Positions 56,897 to 64,000 of a stretch of 64,000 bases of DNA are shown one piece after another (position 1 is the first letter of the stretch; each line of letters begins with the position of its first letter). The position numbers were made by a program, and so were the translations under genes. The notes beneath the pieces were generated by a model that searched no databases, had not been told where the DNA came from, and worked only from the letters and a program-made list of their open reading frames with translations. The stretch comes from an uncultured Caldilineaceae bacterium (GTDB taxonomy: Bacteria > Chloroflexota > Anaerolineae > Caldilineales > Caldilineaceae): positions 1-64,000 of the forward strand of contig CATOTS010000026.1 in assembly GCA_951813625.1 (NCBI GenBank). The letters are read 5' to 3'.

Positions 56897-57601
56897 ATGA
56901 CATCCTTTACCAATCTCTTCCGGGCGCCGTATGCAGTGCCCAATGGTTTGCAGATGACCGATGACGGCCTCTGGATCGTCGATCAGATCACCGACCGTCT
57001 GATGCTGGTAGAACCCTCCGGTGAGTTGGACTACTACGGCGTGCCCATGATGATTCGGGATATCCCCAGTGACTCCTCCAACACCAGCGGCATGGCCTGG
57101 GGCGAGGACAGCCTGTGGCTGGCCGCCAACGGCTGTGCCGACAAGTGGCGCCCGCAGCGTTCAAAGGATGCGAGCAAGTCCATGGGGGAAGTACTGCGAG
57201 TGGATCCGAAGAGCGGCGAGACCATTTCCCGCCATCCGATTCCCAATGGCGGCGGCACACACGGCATCGAATATGACAACATCGACCCGGGACACCTTTG
57301 GTTGACTACGCTCAAAAACCAGACACTCAGCAAGGTGCGCATTAGCGATTGGTCTGTACAGCACGTGATCCCCCTGCCCTATAAGCGCGCTCATGGCGTC
57401 GTGCGAGTCGAAGACGGCGTCTGGGTCGTGCATACAGGCGATCGCGTCATCGTGAAATTGGATGTCGAAGATGGGACGGAACTAAAGCGCATCACCGTGC
57501 CCGCGTCGGAACCTGAGCCCCACGGCCTGAGCGCCGACCCCGACAATCGTTTTCTCTATTGCGATGCCTCGTCCGGTTGGGTCGTTGCGATCGAGGAGTG
57601 A
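56897..57601 (+). CDS. Beta-propeller protein (SMP-30 / Vgb-like)
   Basis: 234 residues built of repeated beta-propeller blades: GLWIVDQITDRL, SLWLAANG, HLWLTTLKNQTL, GVWVVHTGDRV and FLYCDASSG. Relatives include gluconolactonase/SMP-30 lactonases and the Vgb lyase. No signal peptide is visible. It starts 21 nt after the Ldh gene. A lactonase in sugar-acid breakdown is plausible, but metal-ligand residues could not be checked. Confidence 0.7.
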   Translation: MTSFTNLFRAPYAVPNGLQMTDDGLWIVDQITDRLMLVEPSGELDYYGVPMMIRDIPSDSSNTSGMAWGEDSLWLAANGCADKWRPQRSKDASKSMGEVLRVDPKSGETISRHPIPNGGGTHGIEYDNIDPGHLWLTTLKNQTLSKVRISDWSVQHVIPLPYKRAHGVVRVEDGVWVVHTGDRVIVKLDVEDGTELKRITVPASEPEPHGLSADPDNRFLYCDASSGWVVAIEE

Positions 57602-57608
57602 TAGCGCC

Positions 57609-58427
57609 ATGCCGTTTTCCTGCCTCCCCGCGTCCCTTTACCCCGATATCAGCAGTGGGGAGCGAACGCTGGCGGAATGGTTCAGCCTGGCAGCCGATCT
57701 CGGCCTCGACGGAGCCGACATCAGCGTTGCCCATCTTGACTCTCTCGATAACGCCTATCTGGACGAGCTTCGTCGGCAGGCGCACGATGCAGGCGTCGTA
57801 ATCGCAGGCATGGTAACCTACACCGATTTCACCCACCCGGACCCGGTTGAACGCCGGCGCAATCGGCACGAACTCCGCCAGTATATCGACGCAGCCGCCC
57901 GGCTGGAAGTTGACTTCCTGCGCGTTACCGCCGGGCAGAATCACCCCGGCGTGGCCCGCGCCGACGGCGTCGCTTGGGCCGCCGACGGGCTGTCCGCATG
58001 GGTGGACGAGGCCAGCGCTGCAGGTGTCACCCTCGCTTACGAAAACCACGCCATCGGCTACGTCTGGTCCTATTTCGACTTTTCGCAGGCAGCGCCGGTA
58101 TTTCTCGAGATCTGCGCACGCACTGCCCAAAGCGGCCTCAAAATCCTTTTCGATACGGCCAACCTGCTCGCCGTCAACGATGATCCGCTGGCCGTTCTGG
58201 ATGAGGTGCTGCCTCGTGTCGCCGCGCTCCACGTCAGTGACATCCAACGAGCCGGCGAGTTTGAGCCGGTCCTAATTGGCAGCGGTGTGACGCCGCTGCA
58301 CAAAATCTTTGAGCGCTTCCGTACCGCTGGTTTCAACGGCTGGATCTCCGTCGAAGAGGCCAGCAAGACCGGCGAGGACGGTTTCCGCCGAGCCATCGAG
58401 TACACGAGGGAGCTGTGGCTCAACTGA
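57609..58427 (+). CDS. Sugar phosphate isomerase/epimerase-family TIM barrel (AP endonuclease 2 type)
   Basis: 272-residue TIM barrel of the xylose isomerase-like group. Likely metal ligands: Glu in LAYENHAIG, Asp in LFDTANLL, His in ALHVSDI and Glu in WISVEEAS. Relatives isomerise or epimerise keto-sugars or dehydrate inosose. ATG 57609 has a GAGGAG ribosome site overlapping the previous stop; an upstream in-frame ATG lies inside the propeller gene. Seven nt separate it from the propeller gene. Confidence 0.82.
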   Translation: MPFSCLPASLYPDISSGERTLAEWFSLAADLGLDGADISVAHLDSLDNAYLDELRRQAHDAGVVIAGMVTYTDFTHPDPVERRRNRHELRQYIDAAARLEVDFLRVTAGQNHPGVARADGVAWAADGLSAWVDEASAAGVTLAYENHAIGYVWSYFDFSQAAPVFLEICARTAQSGLKILFDTANLLAVNDDPLAVLDEVLPRVAALHVSDIQRAGEFEPVLIGSGVTPLHKIFERFRTAGFNGWISVEEASKTGEDGFRRAIEYTRELWLN

Positions 58428-58452
58428 GTCCGCCCGTTTGAGAGCTACTCGC

Positions 58453-59514
58453 ATGTCCAACGATCGACCCAGCGTCCTGCTGGCCTTCGACGCCAACGTT
58501 CGCCACCACCACCTGGACCCGCAGGATTTGCGCCGTCTCGAATCATTTGCCGATTGGGACTGGTTCCCTTGCGAGGGGGGCGGTATTTACGACACCAATA
58601 CGGACCCCGAAGCCGCCGCTCAATTGGCAGACAGGCTGCCCGGTCACGACGCGCTTATAGTCTGCTGGGGAGCGCCGACGCTAACGGAGGAGATCCTGGA
58701 CGAGGCCCCCACGCTAAAGTTTATTGGAGAAATGGAGGGCGATCGTTTCGCAAGTCGCATCGATCTCGACGCTGCCTGGGCACGCGGCATCCGTACCGTC
58801 GACACGACCAACGCCTCTTCCTACCCTGTTTCCGAGTGGGCCCTGGCGATGATTCTCGTCAGCATGCGCAACGGCGGCGGCCACTTTCGGCGAATGATTG
58901 CCGGGCAGACCCCTTTGGAACCGTCATTGATGGAAGGGCTGCCGGGATCTCTGATGGGCCGTCGGGTCGGCCTGGTTGGCTGCGGTCACATGGGCCGGCG
59001 TCTGATCAAGTTCCTGCGCGCCTTCGAGACCGAAATCTGGGTTCACGACCCCTATTTGCCGCAGGAATTGCCGGAGGCGCTTGGATTCTTGCAGACAAGC
59101 CTCGAAAATATCTTCACCTGTGATGTTGTAGTTTGCCTCGTTCCACACACACCCAGGACCGAAGGTATGATCGGTAAAGAGGAGCTGGCGCTTCTGCGGC
59201 CCGGCTCCGTATTCGTCAGCGTCTCGCGCGGCAAGGTGACCGACTCCGCCGCGCTCATCGAACGGCTCAAGCAGGGCGACATCGTCGCCGGGCTGGATGT
59301 CTTCAATCCGGAACCCGTTCCGCCCGACAGCGAAATCCTGCAACTTCCCAACGTCTTCCTAAGCCCGCATATCGGGTCATACGGCGGCCCAACCGCACAG
59401 CAGGGCTTCTTCGCGCTCATGGTGGATGAGCTGCAGCGTTTTTTTGAAGGCCATGAGACCCAATTCGACCTTACACCTCGCGCCCAGGCCAACCGCACAG
59501 GCGCCCATCCGTGA
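58453..59514 (+). CDS. D-isomer-specific 2-hydroxyacid dehydrogenase (NAD)
   Basis: 353-residue dehydrogenase of the phosphoglycerate / glyoxylate reductase family. NAD loop VGLVGCGHMGRRL. The catalytic residues appear as Arg in VSVSRGKV, Glu in VFNPEPVP and His in SPHIGSYGG. There is no C-terminal ACT domain, so serine-pathway regulation is unlikely. ATG 58453 is chosen because the in-frame upstream extension lies inside the isomerase gene. Probable role in interconverting a 2-hydroxy and a 2-oxo acid of this pathway. Confidence 0.87.
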   Translation: MSNDRPSVLLAFDANVRHHHLDPQDLRRLESFADWDWFPCEGGGIYDTNTDPEAAAQLADRLPGHDALIVCWGAPTLTEEILDEAPTLKFIGEMEGDRFASRIDLDAAWARGIRTVDTTNASSYPVSEWALAMILVSMRNGGGHFRRMIAGQTPLEPSLMEGLPGSLMGRRVGLVGCGHMGRRLIKFLRAFETEIWVHDPYLPQELPEALGFLQTSLENIFTCDVVVCLVPHTPRTEGMIGKEELALLRPGSVFVSVSRGKVTDSAALIERLKQGDIVAGLDVFNPEPVPPDSEILQLPNVFLSPHIGSYGGPTAQQGFFALMVDELQRFFEGHETQFDLTPRAQANRTGAHP

Positions 59515-59524
59515 CTTCCATTGC

Positions 59525-59551
59525 TTGACAGCCAGTTTGTATCCCTATAGT
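59525..59551 (+). promoter_or_regulatory. Candidate promoter of the SDR / 2-oxoacid dehydrogenase genes
   Basis: A perfect TTGACA (59525-59530) with TATAGT at 59546-59551. The spacer is only 15 nt, shorter than ideal. The following gene starts at 59584 with AGAGGA before the ATG. The box may drive the SDR gene and the E1/E2 genes behind it. Confidence 0.4.
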
Positions 59552-59583
59552 TTGGCTACAAATGCTATTGATAGAGGACCAAA

Positions 59584-60390
59584 ATGAATCTTGAACTCGC
59601 AGGCCATGTCGCAGTTGTAGTCGGCGGCGCTAACGGGATGGGCAGGATGATCGCCAAGACCTTCGCAGCAGAGGGCGCAGCCGTGGCACTGCTCGACCGC
59701 GACCCCGCTGTCGACGAAATTGCGCACGAGGCCGCGGCACAAGGCGGTGCCACACTGTCCGCCCAAGTCGACGTGACCGACTTTGAGGCTATACAAGCCG
59801 TTGCAACCCGCGTCGAGAATGAACTTGGGCCCGTGCGCCATGTCATCTTCACCGTCGGCATCGATTCCGGCAAAGGCGGCTTCCCTTTCTGGAACCTGGA
59901 ACCATCCGACTGGCCGCGCGTTCATGATGTCAATGTGATCGGCGCCGTCAACACGGCCCATGCCTTTTACGCACCCATGATCGCCCGCCGCCAGGGCACC
60001 TTCTGCTTCTTCTCCTCGGTCGCCGGCCAGATCGGCTCCCAGACCGATCCACCCTACAGCGTTTCCAAAGCCGCCGTACTCAGCTTCATGCAGATTGCAG
60101 CCAAGGACTTTGCCCCCTACAATATACGCGCCAACGCTATCTGTCCCGGCATGGTCGATACGCCGCTCCAACGGCGTATCCATAAGTTTTCGACTGCAGA
60201 CCTACCGGAAGACGAAAGACCGACATACGAAGAATGGTATACCGAGAAGATCGGGCGCTTGGCCGTTTTGGGAAAACTGACCTCTCCAGAGGAGATCGCG
60301 GCCACTGTCGTCTTTCTCGCCTCCGACCACGCCCGCACTATCACCGGCCAGGCTGTCAACGTCGACAGCGGCTGGGTCATGCACTGGTAG
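59584..60390 (+). CDS. Short-chain dehydrogenase/reductase (SDR)
   Basis: 268-residue classical SDR: GGANGMG cofactor loop, Ser in CFFSSVAG, and Tyr-x3-Lys in YSVSKAAV. The middle of the fold, usually NNAG, reads FTVGI. Ends in GQAVNVDSGWVMHW, typical of SDRs. It is 30 nt ahead of the E1-alpha gene. It could supply a 2-oxo or acetoin-type substrate to the dehydrogenase complex; this is inference. Confidence 0.87.
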   Translation: MNLELAGHVAVVVGGANGMGRMIAKTFAAEGAAVALLDRDPAVDEIAHEAAAQGGATLSAQVDVTDFEAIQAVATRVENELGPVRHVIFTVGIDSGKGGFPFWNLEPSDWPRVHDVNVIGAVNTAHAFYAPMIARRQGTFCFFSSVAGQIGSQTDPPYSVSKAAVLSFMQIAAKDFAPYNIRANAICPGMVDTPLQRRIHKFSTADLPEDERPTYEEWYTEKIGRLAVLGKLTSPEEIAATVVFLASDHARTITGQAVNVDSGWVMHW

Positions 60391-60420
60391 CTACTTTCTA
60401 AATTCACATGGGGTGATGCT

Positions 60421-61413
60421 ATGACCGAGACAAACGGAACCAAGCAGAACGGGGCCGAATTGGACGCCGAACACTGGCTACAGGCGTACGAGCAAATGGT
60501 CAGGATTCGGTCATTCGAGGAGGCGGCCAACGAACTCTACACCAGCGCGCGGATGCCGGGCATTGCCCACCTGTACATCGGCGAGGAAGCGATCGCGGTA
60601 GGAATGTGCGAAGTCTTGCGCCAGGACGATTACATCACCAGCACACACCGGGGACATGGTCACTGCCTAGCCAAAGGCGCCGCGTTGGACCGCATGTTCG
60701 CTGAACTCCTGGGCAAGGAGGCTGGCTACTGCCGCGGCAAAGGCGGCTCCATGCACATAGCCGACCAGGAAACCGGCAACCTGGGGGCGAATGGCATCGT
60801 AGGCGGTAGCGCAGGCATCGCCACAGGGGCAGGTATGTCCATAAAGTTGCGCGGAACCGACCAGGTGGCAGTCTGTTTCTTCGGCGACGGCGCCCTCGGA
60901 CAGGGGCTCCTCTACGAGTCGATGAACATGGCCCAACTCTGGAAGCTGCCGGTCATTTACGTTTGCGAGAACAACCAATATGGAGAGTATACGCACAATT
61001 CCAAAACCGCGGCCGGTTCCATGATCGGGCGCGCAACCGGTTTTGGTGTCCACGCGCAGGGCATCGACGGCCAGGACATCCGCACGGTTTACTCCACCGC
61101 CCGCCTCGTGGTCGACAGAGCGCGCAATGGCGGCGGCCCTGCTTTCCTCGTCTGTAACACCTATCGCTTCCGCGGCCATCACGTCGGCGACATCGACCGA
61201 CCCTACCGCACGCGCGAAGAGGAGGAAGAGTGGGCCAAGCGGGATCCCTTGAAACTCCTCGAGGACTGGCTGACGAAAACCAGGCAAGCTGATGCGTCAG
61301 TCTTTGAGCGCATTCAACAGGACGTTCAGACCGCCGTTGACGAAGCGGTAAACTTTGCCCTTGAGGCGCCCTTCCCAGAAGAAAGCGAGGTGGAGCGGCA
61401 TGTCTACGCTTAA
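60421..61413 (+). CDS. 2-oxoacid dehydrogenase E1 component, alpha subunit (PDH/acetoin dehydrogenase type)
   Basis: 330-residue thiamine-diphosphate subunit. HRGHGHCLAKG, GKGGSMHIAD and the ThDP motif GDGALGQG...CENNQYG are all present. RFRGHHVGD follows, with its phosphorylation-loop-like Arg/His. The GGSMH block and the short length fit acetoin or branched PDH E1-alpha. The gene overlaps the E1-beta start by 14 nt, so subunit synthesis is probably coupled. Confidence 0.9.
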   Translation: MTETNGTKQNGAELDAEHWLQAYEQMVRIRSFEEAANELYTSARMPGIAHLYIGEEAIAVGMCEVLRQDDYITSTHRGHGHCLAKGAALDRMFAELLGKEAGYCRGKGGSMHIADQETGNLGANGIVGGSAGIATGAGMSIKLRGTDQVAVCFFGDGALGQGLLYESMNMAQLWKLPVIYVCENNQYGEYTHNSKTAAGSMIGRATGFGVHAQGIDGQDIRTVYSTARLVVDRARNGGGPAFLVCNTYRFRGHHVGDIDRPYRTREEEEEWAKRDPLKLLEDWLTKTRQADASVFERIQQDVQTAVDEAVNFALEAPFPEESEVERHVYA

Positions 61414-62428
61414 GAACGGGATCGTTTGCAGTCCGGCCATACACGCGCCCGGTGAGCGTGAAATCACCTTCAGCCAGGCTATTCGCGAAGCCGTCGCCGA
61501 GGAGATGGCCCGCGACGAGCGCGTATTCGTTATCGGCGAAGATGTCGCCGAAGCCGGGTCGGTCTTTAAAGTGCTCGTCGGCCTGCTCGACGAATTCGGC
61601 GCAGACCGGGTTATCGACTCGCCCATTTCAGAGGCCGGCATCGCCGGGATTGGTGTCGGCGCGGCTATCACCGGCATGCGCCCAATCGTGGACATCATGT
61701 TCGGCGACTTTACTACCTTGGTGATGGATCAGATGATCAATCAGGCGGCCAAGACCCACTACATGTCCGGCGGGAAGCTGACCGTACCCATGGTCCTGCG
61801 CACGACCCTCGGCGCCAGCCGCCGCTCCGCCGCACAGCACAGCCAGTCGCTTCACGCGCTCTTCAGCCACATCCCAGGCCTCAAAGTGGCTGTCCCGGCC
61901 ACACCTTACGACGCCAAAGGCCTCATGAAGAGCGCGATCCGCGACGACAATCCGGTCGTAATCTTCGAAGATAAGATGCTCTACCAACAGAAGGGGCCCG
62001 TTCCAGAAGGGGAATACGTGCTCCCTTTGGGCCAGGCGGACGTGAAGCGCGCCGGCGAGGACATCACAATCGTCGCCACCAGCTCGATGGTCTACACGGC
62101 GTTGGAGGCGGTCGATAAGCTTGCTGAGGCCGGAATCAGCGCTGAATTGGTCGACCCGCGCACTACCACGCCGCTTGACACCGAAACACTTATCGAATCA
62201 GCTCGCAAGACCAGCCGCGCGCTCGTTGTAGACGAGGGCTACCAGCAGTATGGCGTCACAGGCGAACTGGCCGCGGTCATTGCCGACGGCGCTTTCTATT
62301 ACCTCGACGCCCCCGTCAAACGCATCGGCGCAATGAATGTGCCTGTGCCCTTCTCGCCCGCCATGGAGGACTTGACGATCCCAAGCGCGGACTATGTCTT
62401 CGAGACCGCAAAAGCCATGTGCGGCTGA
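61400..62428 (+). CDS. 2-oxoacid dehydrogenase E1 component, beta subunit
   Basis: About 342-residue partner of E1-alpha. VIGEDVAEAGSVFKV holds the ThDP-site Glu, PISEAGIAGIGVGAAI follows, then the C-terminal transketolase domain with VVDEGYQQYG. The ATG at 61400 lies inside the 3' end of the alpha gene with GGAG upstream. Together the two make the alpha2beta2 E1 that decarboxylates a 2-oxo acid or cleaves acetoin. Confidence 0.9.
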   Translation: MSTLKNGIVCSPAIHAPGEREITFSQAIREAVAEEMARDERVFVIGEDVAEAGSVFKVLVGLLDEFGADRVIDSPISEAGIAGIGVGAAITGMRPIVDIMFGDFTTLVMDQMINQAAKTHYMSGGKLTVPMVLRTTLGASRRSAAQHSQSLHALFSHIPGLKVAVPATPYDAKGLMKSAIRDDNPVVIFEDKMLYQQKGPVPEGEYVLPLGQADVKRAGEDITIVATSSMVYTALEAVDKLAEAGISAELVDPRTTTPLDTETLIESARKTSRALVVDEGYQQYGVTGELAAVIADGAFYYLDAPVKRIGAMNVPVPFSPAMEDLTIPSADYVFETAKAMCG

Positions 62429-62473
62429 CTCCTAACCACATCCGCGCGAGTTGACCTCCGAAAGGGGAAAGAC

Positions 62474-63769
62474 ATGCCCAAAGAAGTAATTATGCCGGCA
62501 CTGGGGATGGCGCAGGACGAGGGTGTCCTGCTGCGCTGGTTGAAACGGGAAGGCGAAATGGTTGAGGCCGGCGAACCGCTCATGGAGGTGGCGACCGACA
62601 AGGTGGACGTACAGGTCGAAGCGCCCGCCTCCGGCGTCCTTACCGCTGTAACAGCCCAGGAAGGCGACGAGATTCCGGTCGGACAGGTGATCGGCCTCAT
62701 CGCCGCCGAAGGCGAAGAGTTGCCCCCTGCACCGGATACCGCGCAGACCAATGTCAAACCGGATGAATCGGCTGTCGCTCCGCCCCCGGATACTCGTGCA
62801 CCCAGTCCTGTGGCCGCGCGCATGGCTGCAGAACATGGCATCGACCTGTCCGAAGTCTCCACCTCCGGCGAACGCATCTCCAAGGAGGACGTTGAGGCCC
62901 ATTTGCGTACGGCAGTTCCCGTTGGCCGCGTGTTGGCCTCTCCGAAAGCGCGCCGGCTGGCACGCGAGCGGGGCGTCGATCTGGCGTCGCTTGCTGGAAG
63001 CGGCCCACAGGGAGCCGTGCTCGCAGCAGACGTGCCGCTCGAAGCGCCAGCTGTCCTCACTGCCCCCCTGCCCGAGCCCGCACTCGGACAACCAGAGCAG
63101 CAGCCCGTCTCGCGTATGTGGCAGATCATGGCACAGCGACTGACCGAAAGCTGGAACAGCGTACCCCACTTCTACCTGGTACGCGAGGTCGACGCAGGCC
63201 AGTTGATGAACTGGCGGGATCTACTTTCTGCCGACGGGGAAGTCGCGGCCAAAGTTACCTTTACCGACCTGCTCACCAAGCTGGCCGCCCTTTCGCTGGC
63301 CGCCTATCCCCGCCTCAACTCCTTCTGGCAAGACGGCGTGATCCTGACCAACCCGAATGTAAACATCGGCCTCGCCGTGGCCGTCGAAGAGGGACTGCTC
63401 GTTCCCGTCGTGCACAACGCCGACCGCCTGCGCGTCGAAGAGATCGCAGCTTGTAGGGCCGACTTGGTCGCGCGAGCAAACAACGGTGCTCTCCAGCCCA
63501 ACGACTTCGCTGGCGGGACCTTTACAATCAGCAATCTGGGCATGTACGGGGTTGACGCATTCAACGCAATCGTCAATCCGCCCCAGGCCGCGATCCTTGC
63601 TGTAGGACGCATCGCCGAACGAGTCGTTGCACTTGATGGGCAACCTGCCGTGCGCCCGATGATGACTTTGACACTCTCCTGCGACCACCGCGCCGTCGAC
63701 GGCGTCCGCGCTGCGCAGTTCCTGGACGCCCTGGTCGGCTTGGTAGAAGAACCCCTGCGAGCGCTTTAG
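62474..63769 (+). CDS. Dihydrolipoamide acyltransferase E2 component with two E3-binding domains
   Basis: 431 residues. A lipoyl domain at 1-77 has the lipoylated Lys43 in ATDKVDV. A Pro/Ala linker is followed by two peripheral-subunit-binding domains, about 110-144 (SPVAARMAAEHGIDL) and 154-187 (ASPKARRLARERGVDL). The CoA-dependent acyltransferase core ends with CDHRAVDG, where His405 and Asp409 are the catalytic pair. Most single-lipoyl E2 proteins have one such binding domain. No E3 gene lies in the window; a shared lipoamide dehydrogenase elsewhere is assumed. 45 nt behind E1-beta. Confidence 0.88.
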   Translation: MPKEVIMPALGMAQDEGVLLRWLKREGEMVEAGEPLMEVATDKVDVQVEAPASGVLTAVTAQEGDEIPVGQVIGLIAAEGEELPPAPDTAQTNVKPDESAVAPPPDTRAPSPVAARMAAEHGIDLSEVSTSGERISKEDVEAHLRTAVPVGRVLASPKARRLARERGVDLASLAGSGPQGAVLAADVPLEAPAVLTAPLPEPALGQPEQQPVSRMWQIMAQRLTESWNSVPHFYLVREVDAGQLMNWRDLLSADGEVAAKVTFTDLLTKLAALSLAAYPRLNSFWQDGVILTNPNVNIGLAVAVEEGLLVPVVHNADRLRVEEIAACRADLVARANNGALQPNDFAGGTFTISNLGMYGVDAFNAIVNPPQAAILAVGRIAERVVALDGQPAVRPMMTLTLSCDHRAVDGVRAAQFLDALVGLVEEPLRAL

Positions 63770-63818
63770 CCGACACCGTTCGGGGAAATCCACGCATGCA
63801 CGAATCCGAGGAGACCGA

Positions 63819-64000
63819 ATGCCGCGCATAAACAGAGCAATTGAACTTCTGGAGGCTGAACAACCGATCTACTACAGCGGCGTTCACGGGGGCCTCACCT
63901 ACAGGAACGGCACCGCCCACAAGGATACCTGGGCCGATTACCTCATTGTAGAGTTCGAGCACGGCGCCTTCGACCCAGCCGGCCTGGCGGAGTTCATGCG
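63819..64000 (+). CDS. HpcH/HpaI aldolase-family protein (5' end only)
   Basis: The first 60 codons are visible before the window ends. RAIELLEAEQPIYYSG and DYLIVEFEHGAFDPAGL resemble the start of class II pyruvate aldolases (HpcH/HpaI type), where the EHG His/Glu region is part of the active site. AGGAGACC precedes the ATG. It lies 49 nt after the E2 gene; a pyruvate-releasing aldolase beside a PDH-like complex makes sense. Truncated by the edge. Confidence 0.6.
   Translation, partial: MPRINRAIELLEAEQPIYYSGVHGGLTYRNGTAHKDTWADYLIVEFEHGAFDPAGLAEFM

Overview
The window looks like a chromosome segment of a GC-rich, gene-dense free-living or host-associated bacterium. Gene content suggests Chloroflexota (perhaps Caldilineae-like): a VanW/peptidoglycan-binding protein beside type III pantothenate kinase, an exonuclease-helicase DinG, large GT-C membrane proteins ending in paired beta domains, and many small-molecule catabolic oxidoreductases. 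This assignment is inferred from gene content, not from a marker tree. I saw no rRNA, tRNA or CRISPR array. Bacterial -35/-10 promoters and AGGAG Shine-Dalgarno sites are easy to find, and GTG, TTG and probably CTG starts are used.

Layout: 1-5466 holds a CrtI-type carotenoid desaturase, an M81 metallopeptidase (minus), a redoxin and a SelA-like PLP enzyme. 5467-8699 is a mobile-element landing zone: a 288-bp MITE, about 1.1 kb of non-coding DNA with a degenerate promoter-like repeat, and a complete 1,539-bp IS66-type element. A second, 308-bp MITE lies at 34533. All three elements share terminal inverted repeats and each has a perfect, different 8-bp target duplication. 8700-14385 is a catabolic run (enolase-superfamily enzyme, RidA, two Gfo/Idh/MocA dehydrogenases, PhyH dioxygenase, cysteine hydrolase), followed by a DnaQ-DinG fusion helicase. 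17422-28162 is a cell-surface glycan locus with seven GT4 enzymes, one GT2 and one Wzx-type flippase.

The minus-strand operon 34397-28181 is metG, a GT-C membrane protein, vanW and coaX. After MITE 2 come a YesL-like membrane protein and a molybdenum hydroxylase whose fused Fe-S/Mo subunit has lost all four cysteines of its plant-type [2Fe-2S] domain. 39864-47110 holds an SDR, PPK2, cupin, glutaredoxin and a convergent pair, an FAD/Fe-S D-2-hydroxyacid dehydrogenase and a hydroxyacid-oxoacid transhydrogenase, that could form a 4-hydroxybutyrate / D-2-hydroxyglutarate cycle.

47342-55653 is a tandem array of three ~900-residue membrane paralogues. The first and third have a -35/-10 promoter exactly 7 nt before the ATG (predicted leaderless mRNAs); the middle one has a Shine-Dalgarno and a TTG start. 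55817-64000 is a catabolic block (Ldh2 dehydrogenase, beta-propeller, TIM-barrel isomerase, D-hydroxyacid dehydrogenase, SDR) leading into a 2-oxoacid dehydrogenase operon (E1alpha, E1beta, E2 with two E3-binding domains) and the start of an HpcH/HpaI-type aldolase cut by the window edge. The best candidates for something new are the three-gene membrane array with its leaderless promoter geometry, the Fe-S-depleted Mo hydroxylase, and the IS66/MITE family.
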